Source: Martinezella tropici
GTDB taxonomy: Bacteria; Pseudomonadota; Alphaproteobacteria; Rhizobiales; Rhizobiaceae
DNA: 64,000 nt
Reading direction: 5' to 3'
Assembly (NCBI RefSeq): GCF_003287875.1
Contig: NZ_QMKK01000017.1
Coordinates: 1 to 64,000 of the forward strand
The position numbers were made by a program, and so were the translations under genes. This document shows positions 42,587 to 51,780 of the stretch, piece after piece. The stretch's first letter is position 1. Every line of letters starts with the position of its first letter. The notes below the pieces were generated by a model. That model saw nothing but the letters and a program-made list of their open reading frames with translations. It was not told where the DNA came from and ran no database searches.

Positions 42587-42608
42587 GCGGCGGTTCGCAG
42601 CGTATTCG

Positions 42609-43364
42609 TCAAATGTCGAGCGCATATTTAATCCGCCGCGAATAGTCGAGCGCACGCAGAACGTGCGTCGATAATCGTCGTGCTCCCGAGAGTTTTATCG
42701 CCCTATAGTCGGCTCTGGTTCCGATCTGCGTGTTTTGACTATGCTTGCTGAGTTCGACGATGTTTTCTCTCACCGTAAGAATATTGGCGCCGTGGTCCCA
42801 TCCACGTTCCAAGGCGACATCAAAGGGGAGGGTCATGGTCCGCATTGCCGAGGTAATCGCGTGCGCGCCATTGCGGGTGACGATGTAGCATGCGGCGGAT
42901 CCCTGGGGACCGTGCAAACAACGGCCAATCTCATCTTCAGAAATCGTCGTGGCGACCCGCCGGAACCCACGGATTCTGTGGTTGAACAGCTTGACGATGT
43001 CAGCAGTCGGCACCGCGGCAAGTATCTGCGAGGTTCGCTCCAGCAAATCGCTGACGATTTCCACGTCGTCCTCGATAACGATGGAGGCCTCAAATGTGCT
43101 GGATAGGAACATGTCCACGGCGCGCAGGTGGCTTCGGTAGCAGCCGTACTCGCCCGGCAGCAATTGTCTACCGCCATGTCTGAAAAAACCGGCGTGATCG
43201 ACGTCGACATAGTTCATGGGAGCGACGTTACGCCCGTCAATGGCGGGAACCCGTGTGATATGAATACCATGGGCGAGCGCCTGCGAGCGGATAGCTTTCC
43301 ACCTGTCAACACATCTGGCCAGGTTAATGACATAGACACCGAGGCTCTCGGGCAAAACAACCAT
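42609..43364 (-). CDS. Glycosyltransferase family 25 protein
   Basis: A 251-residue GT25-type glycosyltransferase of the kind that adds galactose or related sugars to lipopolysaccharide core or other glycans. Family marks are the N-terminal YVINLARCVDRW, EYGCYRSH (about 72-79), the metal-binding IEDDVE (about 96-101) and LPFDVALERGWDHG. Only three bases separate it from the other GT25 gene upstream, and a terminator follows it, so the two form a bicistronic unit. No signal peptide is present; it should work at the cytoplasmic face of the membrane. Confidence 0.88.
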   Translation of the reverse strand: MVVLPESLGVYVINLARCVDRWKAIRSQALAHGIHITRVPAIDGRNVAPMNYVDVDHAGFFRHGGRQLLPGEYGCYRSHLRAVDMFLSSTFEASIVIEDDVEIVSDLLERTSQILAAVPTADIVKLFNHRIRGFRRVATTISEDEIGRCLHGPQGSAACYIVTRNGAHAITSAMRTMTLPFDVALERGWDHGANILTVRENIVELSKHSQNTQIGTRADYRAIKLSGARRLSTHVLRALDYSRRIKYALDI

Positions 43365-43367
43365 TGA

Positions 43368-44222
43368 TCAGTCACCTCTGCTCCCGTCCGTCAATGACAG
43401 GGGTTTTGTGCGGATTCCTGAGGAAAGGTTGTCCATTCTTCGTAAGAGGGTATGCTTTAGCAAAAGCCACACCAATTGCCGAAGACGACAGATAAAACGT
43501 GATGCTTCTAGCCATGCGCGATAGGGCTGAACAGTCACGTAGCGCCATCGCGGCAAATGATAGGTTCGGCGTTTGGCCTGGATCTGGGACGGCAATCCGG
43601 TATCCTGGTTGATCGGCACGGGGAAGACAAAAGCGGCCCTCAGGCCCGCCAGATATTCAAGATCGAAGGCAAGATCGAATGGCAAACGCATCGGGACGAG
43701 CTTTTCGACAAACCAGGTTGCCGCGCGACGGTTGAGCAAATAGGCGCCCGATCCTTTCTCGCGAGTAAGCGCCACGGCAAGGGAACGTTGGGACGTCAAG
43801 TCGGCAAACGGGTACTTGCGACCGCGATTGACCGTCGAAAGCCGCAAGATGTCCCAATCGGCTTGCGCCTCGATTGCGGCCCTCAAGAGTTGTTTCAAGT
43901 CGGCGGGAAATTCGAGATCATCCTCCAGTATCAGGGCGAATTCTGACTGCGAGGCAAGCAGGCGCTTTGCGCAGTCAATATGGCTAAGGTAGCAGCCCGC
44001 CTCCGCGAGATTGCCCCTTCTTCCATGCAGAAGCCTGTAGGTTCCCTCGTGGAAGTCCCTGATGGGCAATTCAAGCGCTTGCCCGTCGACGGCAGCAACT
44101 CGTTCGAACGGCAGTCGTATACCATCAAGCTTATCCTGCATGGCGGACAGGCGATCAGCGGCACGGTCGAGATTGATGAGATAAGTCTTCAGGGGAAGAT
44201 CGCTAAGATCTTTGTCATTCAT
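43368..44222 (-). CDS. Glycosyltransferase family 25 protein
   Basis: A 284-residue GT25-type enzyme. Matching segments are TYLINLDRAADRL, EAGCYLSHIDCAKRLL, LILEDDLEFP and LPFDLAFDLEYLAGL. A longer upstream frame exists, but the ATG at 44222 places the YLINLDR strand near residue 12 as in relatives. It is divergent from the response regulator at 44588 and upstream of the second GT25 gene. Whether the pair changes the cell surface when oxygen is low cannot be told, as no FixK/FNR box precedes it. Confidence 0.87.
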   Translation of the reverse strand: MNDKDLSDLPLKTYLINLDRAADRLSAMQDKLDGIRLPFERVAAVDGQALELPIRDFHEGTYRLLHGRRGNLAEAGCYLSHIDCAKRLLASQSEFALILEDDLEFPADLKQLLRAAIEAQADWDILRLSTVNRGRKYPFADLTSQRSLAVALTREKGSGAYLLNRRAATWFVEKLVPMRLPFDLAFDLEYLAGLRAAFVFPVPINQDTGLPSQIQAKRRTYHLPRWRYVTVQPYRAWLEASRFICRLRQLVWLLLKHTLLRRMDNLSSGIRTKPLSLTDGSRGD

Positions 44223-44587
44223 GTTAGGCGCTCGTTCCGACAAGAATGGTGGCGATTGTGTTTGTCGGAGCGGACATTGTTTGGCCTGGCTTACGGGCGG
44301 CTTACAGAAACTTGTCAAAAAAGTGAAAATAGCCTTCAGGTTAGATTTCTGGGGCAAGTTTAGCTGGAGTGCCCAGCTCATCGCCCAAGCGGGAGTGATA
44401 CGGAGGCTTTCCTCGTTCGTCCGCCGCCGGGATATCGAATGGGACATCGCGACGCGCGAAGCGGCAGGATCAAGGCGGGTGCGGCAAAACGGATGCGAAT
44501 AGGCGCCGCCTCGAATTCGCCAAGAACAAGGAGGCCTTTGCGTTAAAATCGCCCTACGGGATCAACGCGAAAGTTTTGGACTGGTTC
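44223..44587. other. Divergent intergenic region between GT25 genes and a two-component system
   Basis: A 365-base gap. Open frames on the plus strand here have no ribosome binding site or recognisable product. I see no FixK/FNR box and no strong terminator. Promoters for both flanking units must lie here. Confidence 0.5.
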
Positions 44588-45265
44588 ATGCGTGTGTTGC
44601 TCGTTGAAGACAATGCCAAGCTCGCTTCACTGACAAGCGAGGCAATGCGTTCGCATGGTTTTGCCGTCGATTGGGTCAGTTCAGCCAGCGACGCCGAGGA
44701 AGCTATGTCCACGATCAGCTATGAGGCGGTCATTCTCGATCTTGGCTTGCCAGATCGCGACGGCCTGTCCTTGCTCGAACCTGTGCGTCGCCGGGCGCCC
44801 TCGACGCCTATTCTCATCCTGACGGCACGCGATGCCGCAAGTTCGATTATCGATGCGCTCGACAGGGGTGCCGATGACTATCTCGTCAAGCCCTTCGTTA
44901 TGGGCGTGCTGATCTCGCGCGTCCGTGCCTTGATGCGTCGCCCAGCCCTACGCCATGATACGATCCTCAACGAGCGCAACGTCCATCTTGATCTTTCACA
45001 GCATGTCGCCAAGGTCGGGGAGACCGAACTGCAGCTCAGTCGCCGCGAGTTCGCCGCGCTGGAATTGTTTCTTCGGAGATTCAACAGGGTTCTCTCCAAG
45101 GGCGAGGTCGAGGAGTCGATCTATGGCTTCGGCGAGGAACTGAGCTCCAACGCCGTCGAGGTTCTCATCCACCGATTGCGTAAAAAGCTCCAGGCTGCGG
45201 GTGCCGCGATCGATATCCATAACATGCGAGGTGTCGGCTATATGCTGACGGAGGGACGTTCATGA
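44588..45265 (+). CDS. OmpR-type response regulator
   Basis: A 225-residue response regulator with a receiver (RVLLVEDNAKLASL start, phosphoacceptor in VILDLGLPDRDG, LTARDA and VKPF) and a winged-helix output domain ending VEVLIHRLRKKLQ...MRGVGYML. The ATG at 44588 begins directly with the receiver strand; the upstream TTG would add four residues. Its stop overlaps the sensor kinase start by four bases, so the two form a cognate pair. It resembles QseB/PmrA/TctD-type regulators. Confidence 0.92.
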   Translation: MRVLLVEDNAKLASLTSEAMRSHGFAVDWVSSASDAEEAMSTISYEAVILDLGLPDRDGLSLLEPVRRRAPSTPILILTARDAASSIIDALDRGADDYLVKPFVMGVLISRVRALMRRPALRHDTILNERNVHLDLSQHVAKVGETELQLSRREFAALELFLRRFNRVLSKGEVEESIYGFGEELSSNAVEVLIHRLRKKLQAAGAAIDIHNMRGVGYMLTEGRS

Positions 45266-46599
45266 CATTTGGCCGGCTGACGCTATTCAGGCGCCTCGTC
45301 GTTGCTATGTCTATCGTCGCACTGGTTGCAGTCTGTGCGAGTGTTGTTTTCTTGTACGTCCGTTTTCAAGCGGCCAACGATGCTTTTCGTGAAGAGACGC
45401 TCTCGACTTTCGCCCAAGACATGCAGCGCCAGTTCGCCTCAGATCCGCAACTTGCCAGTGGGTCCGCAACTGCCTTGAAAACGCGAATCAAGGAACTGAG
45501 CGGACAATTCGCCATCGTGACCGATACAGGGAGAGTTCTTGCCAGTTCTGAGACGTTGGGTCAGCCCCTGGTTCCTGTGTCAAACCAGAAGGTTCGGTAC
45601 TTTTTGCTCCCGGGTCACGACAAAGTCAGAGCCCTTTTTGGCATTTCAATGCAGCTTGATGGCACTAATCCCGTGCATTTCGTGCAAATCGCCTTCCCGC
45701 GGGAGCACGTCATTTTCGATACCGTATTGGAGGAGTTCGTTACCGACATCGCGTGGATATGGATTCCATTTGTTTGTCTTCTTCTGCTGGTCAACATCCT
45801 CGTGCTGAAATTCGCACTGAAGCCATTGAGCCAGGCGGCGGAAGAGGCACGGCAAATCGGGCCCTCCAGCATAGCGGCGCGACTGACGGAAACCAGGATG
45901 CCGGAGGATGTGCTGGCATTGGTGAGCGCGGTCAACGAGGCGCTTGATCGCTTGCAGGCGGGCTTTCTGTCACTTGAGCAGTTTTCGAGCCATCTTGCCC
46001 ATGAGCTTCGGACGCCGCTCGCGATTATCAAGGCTCGCCTTGCGCTCTCGCAAGATGCAATCGCACGGAAAGTCGAGGAGGATTTCGACGGTGTAGAGCG
46101 GCTGGTCAGTCAATTGGTCGATCGCGTCAGGGTCGGTGGCCTGCATTTTGAGGCAAGCGACCGGGTCGATCTCGGCGATATCGGACAGCGGGCAGCGGCA
46201 TTCCTTGCGCCGGTCATTCTTTCCAAGGGCCGCGACATCGAATTGCAGTCACCCTTAGAGCCGGTCGTGATTAGCGGCGCGTTCGATTTTATCTTTCGAG
46301 CCCTGCGCAATCTTATTGAGAATGCACTGAACCATACGCCTCCGGGCACGACGATTACGGTGACGATCTTTCGATGCGGCATCACGGTCTCTGATTCCGG
46401 CCCAGGATATCCCGCCCGATGGCTCGAACCGGTGGCGGTCGTCGGCAAACCCGACAGCGGAGCGGGTGGCCTCGGCCTTGGCCTGTCGATCGTGAAGGAG
46501 ACGATGATTGCTCACGGAGGCGATCTCAAACTCACCAATTTGCCGGAGGGCGGAGCATCCGCGACAATGGAATTTCCAATCCATCAGAAAGCGATCTGA
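45262..46599 (+). CDS. Sensor histidine kinase
   Basis: A 445-residue membrane kinase. A first transmembrane helix (about 12-34) and a second (about 165-185) flank a periplasmic domain of some 130 residues with no recognised fold. A HAMP-like linker, the phosphoacceptor H247 (LAHELRTPLA), the N box NLIENALNHTP, and ATP lid motifs VSDSGPG and GLGLGLSIV follow. It is coupled to the response regulator before it. The stimulus is unknown. Confidence 0.9.
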   Translation: MTFGRLTLFRRLVVAMSIVALVAVCASVVFLYVRFQAANDAFREETLSTFAQDMQRQFASDPQLASGSATALKTRIKELSGQFAIVTDTGRVLASSETLGQPLVPVSNQKVRYFLLPGHDKVRALFGISMQLDGTNPVHFVQIAFPREHVIFDTVLEEFVTDIAWIWIPFVCLLLLVNILVLKFALKPLSQAAEEARQIGPSSIAARLTETRMPEDVLALVSAVNEALDRLQAGFLSLEQFSSHLAHELRTPLAIIKARLALSQDAIARKVEEDFDGVERLVSQLVDRVRVGGLHFEASDRVDLGDIGQRAAAFLAPVILSKGRDIELQSPLEPVVISGAFDFIFRALRNLIENALNHTPPGTTITVTIFRCGITVSDSGPGYPARWLEPVAVVGKPDSGAGGLGLGLSIVKETMIAHGGDLKLTNLPEGGASATMEFPIHQKAI

Positions 46600-46733
46600 G
46601 AATGGAGCTTTCATGTTCCGCGGAGATTATCCTGACAGAACGCCGAGGCTTGGCCGTCGTCGGACTTGCTGATGCAACTCCTTTGCTCAGGCTACTGAGC
46701 TTCGGCCTTCTTTAGAAGGGCTCCACCAGTTCC

Positions 46734-46747
46734 TTGACCTCGATCAA
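46734..46747. promoter_or_regulatory. FixK/FNR box upstream of the BON-protein unit
   Basis: TTGAC-CTCG-ATCAA, a full match, 60 bases before the ATG at 46808 on the plus strand. Confidence 0.8.
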
Positions 46748-46807
46748 TGCCGCAGCCTTTGGCTAGTCCTATCCTTTTTCCGCTAACGGAATCTCAAGGA
46801 GACGGTC

Positions 46808-47455
46808 ATGGACGACATTACTCTCAGACAAAATATTCTGGATGAACTGGAATTTGAGCCGAAAGTGGATGCGGCCGAAATTGGTGTGACCGCCCGCGAC
46901 GGCGTCATCACTCTCACCGGACGCGTTGCCACATATGCCGAGAAGGACGCAGCCGAGAAAGCCGCGAGGCGCGTCAAAGGCGTCCGCGCCATAGCCCAGG
47001 AAATAGACGTTCAAATCCTAGGTCCGCGGCGGACAGACGACGACGACATCGCCCGACGGGCTGTCAAAATGGTAGACTGGAATATCTCCATTCCAAAGCA
47101 AATGGTGCAGATCCGCGTATGCAAGGGCGTCGTCACGCTTACCGGCGAGGTGGAATGGCAGTACCAAAAGAATGCCGCCGCCGCCGCTGTCAGGGATCTC
47201 GCCGGCGTCGTCGGCGTCTCCAATCTCATAGAGGTCGTTCCTGGCATCAGCGCCGGTGACGTCAAGAAGCGCATCGAAAATGCATTGGAACGCGATGCGG
47301 AATTGGAGGCGCAGGCGATTCAGGTCGATGTCTCCGGCGGCAAGGTCACCTTGAAGGGCAAGGTCAGGACCTTGTTCGAGCGGCGCGCAGCGGAACGTGC
47401 CGCGTGGTCGGCGCCGGGCGTCTACGCACTCGATGATCAACTGTCCATCGGCTGA
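46808..47455 (+). CDS. Triple BON-domain protein
   Basis: A 215-residue protein with three BON repeats (about 5-70, 78-145 and 150-213). Each has the glycine-bearing G-V-x-T-L-x-G-x-V core (DGVITLTGRV, KGVVTLTGEV and GGKVTLKGKV). There is no signal peptide, so unlike OsmY it should stay in the cytoplasm. It is nearly colinear with the protein at 60424 of the same length. It heads a unit with the hypothetical gene at 47488 and a Usp gene under a FixK/FNR box. Confidence 0.9.
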   Translation: MDDITLRQNILDELEFEPKVDAAEIGVTARDGVITLTGRVATYAEKDAAEKAARRVKGVRAIAQEIDVQILGPRRTDDDDIARRAVKMVDWNISIPKQMVQIRVCKGVVTLTGEVEWQYQKNAAAAAVRDLAGVVGVSNLIEVVPGISAGDVKKRIENALERDAELEAQAIQVDVSGGKVTLKGKVRTLFERRAAERAAWSAPGVYALDDQLSIG

Positions 47456-47487
47456 TCGACTTTCGATAGAAGGAGGGATGTAAAACC

Positions 47488-47787
47488 ATGAGCACGGATT
47501 TCACACGAACGGAAGAAGCTCTGCTTGCCGGTGCCGGATATCCCCTCCCGCACCACCAGGATTGTGACTTTCGCCTCGACAGAGCAGACAGAGACAAATG
47601 GGAAATTACAATTGTGTCGTCCCGCGCTCAGGCGTGGGTTCATGATGAATTGTGCAATCCCCTCTGCCAGTGTCTGAGTGATAGCCTCAAGGTAGATATA
47701 TTGGGTGCGGATCGTTTTCTGAAGCAGGTCCATGCCTTAGGCTTTCGAACCGAATTTGTCGGCACCGGCGGCAAGGATCTGTTCTGA
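47488..47787 (+). CDS. Hypothetical protein between BON and Usp genes
   Basis: A 99-residue protein whose family I do not recognise. It is soluble, mixed alpha/beta, with a CNPLCQC cysteine cluster in the middle and a C-terminal glycine stretch (VGTGGKDLF). AAGGAGGG precedes the ATG, and it is 32 bases after the BON gene and 9 before the Usp gene on the same strand. That spacing makes co-transcription very likely and supports it as real. Confidence 0.6.
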   Translation: MSTDFTRTEEALLAGAGYPLPHHQDCDFRLDRADRDKWEITIVSSRAQAWVHDELCNPLCQCLSDSLKVDILGADRFLKQVHALGFRTEFVGTGGKDLF

Positions 47788-47796
47788 GGTGGAGCT

Positions 47797-48225
47797 ATGT
47801 ATAAGTCGGTTGTTTGTGCGGTTGGCCTCGGATCGAAGGAGAAAGCCGAGCATCTGATGCATACGGCTTCGCAGCTTCTCGATGCCGATGGAACCCTACA
47901 TGTCGCTCATACCGTCGAGCGCTTTCCCTCCCTTGTCCGGCAGGGGCCGGATGAATGGGCGGTCTCTGTCATCAGTGAGGCGGAAGAAAAGCTGTCGCTG
48001 CTTTGCAGAGAGCTTTCAATGCCAGCGCTTGTCCATGTTCGCACCGGTCGCGCCGCCGACACGGTGCTCGCCATTGCGATCGAAACAAAGGCCGATCTGA
48101 TCGTGGTCGCTGCTCATACCATCGATGTTTTCGATCGGGTATTTGGATCCACCGTCGACCACATTGTCCACCATGCGAAATGCTCCGTTCACATCGATCG
48201 GATTCCCTCGCCGCCGAAACAATAA
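47797..48225 (+). CDS. Single-domain universal stress protein
   Basis: A 142-residue UspA-type protein. It shows the N-terminal YKSVVCAVGLGSKEKAE strand, ADLIVVAAHTIDVFDRVFGS and the C-terminal VDHIVHHAKCSVHI. The usual G-x2-G-x9-G loop is weak (AAHTIDVFDRVFGSTVD), so ATP binding is uncertain. It is the third gene of the BON/hypothetical/Usp unit, following GAGGTGGAG. It is half the length of the other Usp proteins in this island. Confidence 0.85.
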   Translation: MYKSVVCAVGLGSKEKAEHLMHTASQLLDADGTLHVAHTVERFPSLVRQGPDEWAVSVISEAEEKLSLLCRELSMPALVHVRTGRAADTVLAIAIETKADLIVVAAHTIDVFDRVFGSTVDHIVHHAKCSVHIDRIPSPPKQ

Positions 48226-48568
48226 ATATCCAACTTATTCAAAGGCTGGATTGCGTCCTCGCATTGGAGGCCCGATCGTACAAGCGTGGGCAAGAGGGCG
48301 TATGTTGCGGCCGTTCACGGCCATCGATCTCAAGGCATATGGTTTGACCTTTGACCTTCCAATCAACAGGATCGCGATCGACGAACCTGTCAAAAGCCTG
48401 TCATGGGAAGACGAAAGCAGTCTGCCGAGAAGATGTGGCCGTGCATTTCGCCGCAATTGCTCCCCTAGATGTCAGGGCTCTTAGGAGCTGCTGTTTGGTC
48501 GTCGCCGTCAATTATGTGGTTGCAGCCAAACGTAACCCCTTTTTGGAAATCAACGAAAATTGAGCGCC
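48226..48568. other. Intergenic region before the cytochrome c gene
   Basis: A 343-base gap. The short frames within it have no ribosome binding site or family likeness. A TTGAC/ATCAA pair with the wrong spacing is present but is not counted as a box. Nothing else is recognised. Confidence 0.5.
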
Positions 48569-48964
48569 ATGACAGATCCGCGAAAATCATCCTCCAAGCT
48601 TAATCGCTCTATCGGAGCCGGCCTTGTCCTTGCCGTGCTGGCGGGGCCGGCCGTGGCTGCCTCGCTCAAAAGTATCATGGGCAGCATGGGCGATAACACC
48701 ACTTCAGCCAAGGCCGTGCTTGCCAACTTCGACAGCAAAGCCGCCGAGCAGGTCCTGCAGCGCTACGCGGCCGACGCCGAGGCCGCCGACGCCATGTTTG
48801 CCAACCAGAGCGGCGCCAAGGAGAAGGATCTCCATGCTCGCTTCAGCAAGATGGCCATGATTGCCGGTACCGCGAGCCAGAAGGCGCAAGACAAAGCCTC
48901 GTTTCGCAAGGCATTCGTGGCCGTGGCAGCCGAATGCAAGTCCTGCCACACGGCTTACAAATAG
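48569..48964 (+). CDS. Cytochrome c-556/c'-type protein
   Basis: A 131-residue periplasmic class II cytochrome c. A signal peptide of about 31 residues ends near AVAAS; the haem motif C123-x2-C126-H127 (CKSCH) sits at the extreme C-terminus, as in the four-helix-bundle c'/c-556 family. A Met near the mature N-terminus (IMGSMGD) could be the sixth ligand, favouring the six-coordinate c-556 type over NO-binding c'. It is 32 bases before the cytochrome b561 gene, its probable electron donor or acceptor. The ribosome binding site is weak. Confidence 0.88.
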   Translation: MTDPRKSSSKLNRSIGAGLVLAVLAGPAVAASLKSIMGSMGDNTTSAKAVLANFDSKAAEQVLQRYAADAEAADAMFANQSGAKEKDLHARFSKMAMIAGTASQKAQDKASFRKAFVAVAAECKSCHTAYK

Positions 48965-48996
48965 CTGCTGCAATCCTCCAGAATAGGAAATTCCCC

Positions 48997-49764
48997 ATGA
49001 GCGAACAAAGATCCGCCTACGAACCCTATTGCGAACCACCCGCCGAAAATGGCGGCAAGATTTCATCTGCCAAGAGCGATCTCGTGCGTGCCTGGGACCT
49101 TCCCACGCGTCTGTTCAAATGGTCGCTCGTCGCCTTGATCATCACGGCCTGGGTGTCGAGCGGTTTCAACGATCCGGATATGACCGTTCACAAAGCGGCC
49201 GGTTACGGCGTTCTCGTCCTGTTGGTTTATCGCCTCCTGTGGGGTGTTTTCGGTAGTTCAACGGCGCGGTTTTCCGGTTTCGTACGCTCGCCCACCGCTG
49301 TATGGGCTTACCTGCAGGCGCTGCGGCGCAACCGTGCGGGGCACTATCTCGGCCACAATCCAGCCGGTGGTCTGATGGTCATCGGTCTCATTGTCGTTTG
49401 CGGTGTGCAGGTTTTGCTTGGATTATTCTCCAGTGACGGAGTGACCGCCGCGGGGCCTTTTGCCGGACTGGTAGGGGAAGCCGCTTCGAGCTGGGCCGCT
49501 TCCATCCATGCTGCGTGGTTCTACTTCGCCATCCTCGTTCTGGCGGGATTGCATATCGTTGCGAACCTGTGCTATCAGTTCGTCAAGCGCGAAGACCTCA
49601 TCGGCGCCATGATCACTGGCCGCAAACGGCGCGAAGCCTACGTCGACCACAATGAGGCGACGGGCGGGTCGCTGCCTGTCGCCGCTGTCTGTCTTCTGGT
49701 CGCCTTTGGCCTGGTTTATGGCACCGTAACGCTGCTGGGCGGAAGCTTCTTCGCTTCAATCTAG
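48997..49764 (+). CDS. Cytochrome b561-type membrane protein
   Basis: A 255-residue di-haem membrane cytochrome with four transmembrane helices. The helix-borne histidines are in VHKAAGYGV, HNPAGGLMV, IHAAWFYFAI and LHIVANLCYQF. AGGAAA precedes the ATG at 48997; the longer frame overlaps the cytochrome c gene. It probably passes electrons between the quinone pool and the neighbouring cytochrome c. The 3' end overlaps by four bases the stop of the convergent kinase gene. Confidence 0.9.
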   Translation: MSEQRSAYEPYCEPPAENGGKISSAKSDLVRAWDLPTRLFKWSLVALIITAWVSSGFNDPDMTVHKAAGYGVLVLLVYRLLWGVFGSSTARFSGFVRSPTAVWAYLQALRRNRAGHYLGHNPAGGLMVIGLIVVCGVQVLLGLFSSDGVTAAGPFAGLVGEAASSWAASIHAAWFYFAILVLAGLHIVANLCYQFVKREDLIGAMITGRKRREAYVDHNEATGGSLPVAAVCLLVAFGLVYGTVTLLGGSFFASI

Positions 49765-51104
49765 AGTTCGTTTTGGTCAAACAGGAGCGTCATGGCTGTA
49801 AGATGGCCAGGCTCCACTTCAATCTCCAGCCGCCCCTTATGCAACGCCATGATCCGGCGCACGATCTCAAGGCCAATCCCCATGTGGTCGGCTTTGAGCT
49901 CGCCAAACGGGACCTGTGCCGGAGCGTCAAAAACACCAGCGTCATCCTTCACCGTCAAGCGCAGACCAGGGCCGGCAACAACGTCGATGGCCGCACCTTC
50001 CGGGGTATGTTTTAAGGCGTTTTCGATGAGGTTTCGCAATGCGTCCTCAAGCAGTGGCGCATGACCTTCAACAGAGCCAGCGCCAAGATTGCTGTAGGCA
50101 ATGGTGTGGTTGAGGTCATAGACCAGGGGTGCGATATCGGTGACCACCCAATCAGCCAGCTTTGCCAGATCGACCGGCCGGAACACGGCACGGTCAGCAC
50201 TTTCGAGCCGCCCCAGCGCCGTGATCTGGCCGACAAAACCCGCCAGTGCGTCGAGATCTGTCTCGATCTTGCGCGCACGGGGATGCTCGATATTGCCAAG
50301 CTCCAGCTTCATCATAGCCAGAGGCGTGCGGATCTCATGAGCGACAGCGGTGGTGAACAGACGCTGTGATTTCATGAGCGCGCCGATGCGTGCAAGGCTC
50401 CTGTTGACGGCAGCGGCAAGATCGGCGATTTCCCGCGGCATGCCGGTCTCGTTGATCAGATGGCTGGGGTCCAGCGGATCGAGATGGCCGGCCTCCCGTG
50501 CTGCTTTTGCAACGGGGCGCAGGGCCTGGCGGATTGACAATAAGGTCCCACCGAGGACGAAGAGCAGCATGATGGCCATCGGGGTGGCCAGATGATCCGC
50601 AAATTCACGCCCGATCACCGCCCACATGATGCCGTCGCTGTCGTGCAGGATCGCGATTTCGATAAAAATCTTGTCCCCATGGATTTCGTAGGTCTTGCCG
50701 CCGGCGACGGCGAGCGGTTTGCTGTTGCTCAGCATCCGAGACCAGAGGTCCGGCGGATTGACCTCGTGCGGCAAAAGGTGATTGTCGCAGCGCGCGTCGC
50801 AGTTCGTATAGAGAATCTGACCGGTGGGTGTGCGGATGCGAGTGATATAGAAGCCACCCTGGACGCCGTAACGGTCGAGGTCGTGCGGCAACTTGTAGGG
50901 CGCCTCGTCATGGCGGCGTTCGAAACCCTTCAACAGCTTTCCGGTTTCACGTTGGATCATCAACGTCGCCAACTGCTCGTTGTCGAAATAATAATCGGCG
51001 AAGACGAGTGCGGCCTGCACCGCCATGGCCAGCGCTGCAAAGAGCGCGATGCGCAGTGTGATCATGCGGATCAGCGTTGGCGGCCGAGCAGATCGATCAA
51101 CCAT
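49761..51104 (-). CDS. Sensor histidine kinase with Cys/His-containing periplasmic domain
   Basis: A 447-residue membrane kinase. Transmembrane helices lie at about 17-38 and 173-192. The sensor domain between them holds a C-D-A-R-C-D-N-H-L-L-P-H cluster (about 102-113), which could bind a metal or respond to redox state. The phosphoacceptor is H256 (VAHEIRTPLA), with N box NLIENALKHTP and a GIGLEIV glycine motif. The ATG at 51104 overlaps the response regulator stop, and the remaining N-terminal extension of the open frame is ignored. It is convergent with the cytochrome b561 gene. Confidence 0.9.
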   Translation of the reverse strand: MVDRSARPPTLIRMITLRIALFAALAMAVQAALVFADYYFDNEQLATLMIQRETGKLLKGFERRHDEAPYKLPHDLDRYGVQGGFYITRIRTPTGQILYTNCDARCDNHLLPHEVNPPDLWSRMLSNSKPLAVAGGKTYEIHGDKIFIEIAILHDSDGIMWAVIGREFADHLATPMAIMLLFVLGGTLLSIRQALRPVAKAAREAGHLDPLDPSHLINETGMPREIADLAAAVNRSLARIGALMKSQRLFTTAVAHEIRTPLAMMKLELGNIEHPRARKIETDLDALAGFVGQITALGRLESADRAVFRPVDLAKLADWVVTDIAPLVYDLNHTIAYSNLGAGSVEGHAPLLEDALRNLIENALKHTPEGAAIDVVAGPGLRLTVKDDAGVFDAPAQVPFGELKADHMGIGLEIVRRIMALHKGRLEIEVEPGHLTAMTLLFDQNEL

Positions 51105-51780
51105 TTTGGCGCTTTTCGCGCAGCAGATAGCCGATGCCGCGTATTGTTTCGATGCTGATGGGCAAATCGAATGGGGCGAGGCGGCGGCGCAAGCGGGAGA
51201 TCGCCAATTCCACGGCGTTGGTCGAGATATCGTCGCCAAATTCGGAGAGCTTGCTTTCGATCAATTGCTTGGGAGTGACCCGGCCCGCGTTGCGAATAAG
51301 CAGTTCCAGGACGGACCGCTCGCGCGGTGCGACCGCGAGCGGTTCACCGCCTGCGGCGACCACGCCGTTTGTGGGATCGAAAGATAAGCCGCCAAGGACA
51401 ATGGCTTCAATATAGTGCGGCGCTCTGCGGCGCAGAAGGGCGCGGCAGCGCGCGAGCAATTCGATGTGATTGAACGGTTTGACGAGATAGTCATCGGCAC
51501 CGCCGTCGAGGGCCGCCACGCGATCTTCAATCGAACCGCGCGCCGTGATCACGAGGATCGGTGCAGTAAAACCTTCGCGACGTAGTTCCCGGATGAGATC
51601 CAAGCCGTCGCCGTCCGGCAAGCCTAAGTCCACCAGGGCCAGGTCGTAGCTGACGGTTTTTGTTGCCAGCAGCGCCGCGCCTACCGTTGCCGCACCATCA
51701 AGCCGCCAACCCGCCTGATGGACACTTTCGGTCAGCAAATCGCGCAGGCGGGCACTATCTTCGATCAGTAACAGACGCAT
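51097..51780 (-). CDS. OmpR-type response regulator
   Basis: A 227-residue response regulator. The receiver starts MRLLLIEDSARLRDLL, with the phosphoacceptor in LALVDLGLPDGDG, ITARGS and VKPFN; the winged helix ends NAVELAISRLRRRLA...IRGIGYLL. It overlaps the kinase gene by eight bases, so they are cognate. It is similar in type to the pair at 44588-46599 but not a close copy. A FixK/FNR-like site lies 268 bases upstream in the region shared with the DUF982 gene. Confidence 0.92.
   Translation of the reverse strand: MRLLLIEDSARLRDLLTESVHQAGWRLDGAATVGAALLATKTVSYDLALVDLGLPDGDGLDLIRELRREGFTAPILVITARGSIEDRVAALDGGADDYLVKPFNHIELLARCRALLRRRAPHYIEAIVLGGLSFDPTNGVVAAGGEPLAVAPRERSVLELLIRNAGRVTPKQLIESKLSEFGDDISTNAVELAISRLRRRLAPFDLPISIETIRGIGYLLREKRQNG

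Noticed and set aside
48351-48366. TTGAC and ATCAA half-sites before the cytochrome c gene
   Set aside because: The spacer is six bases and not four, which FixK/FNR does not accept.
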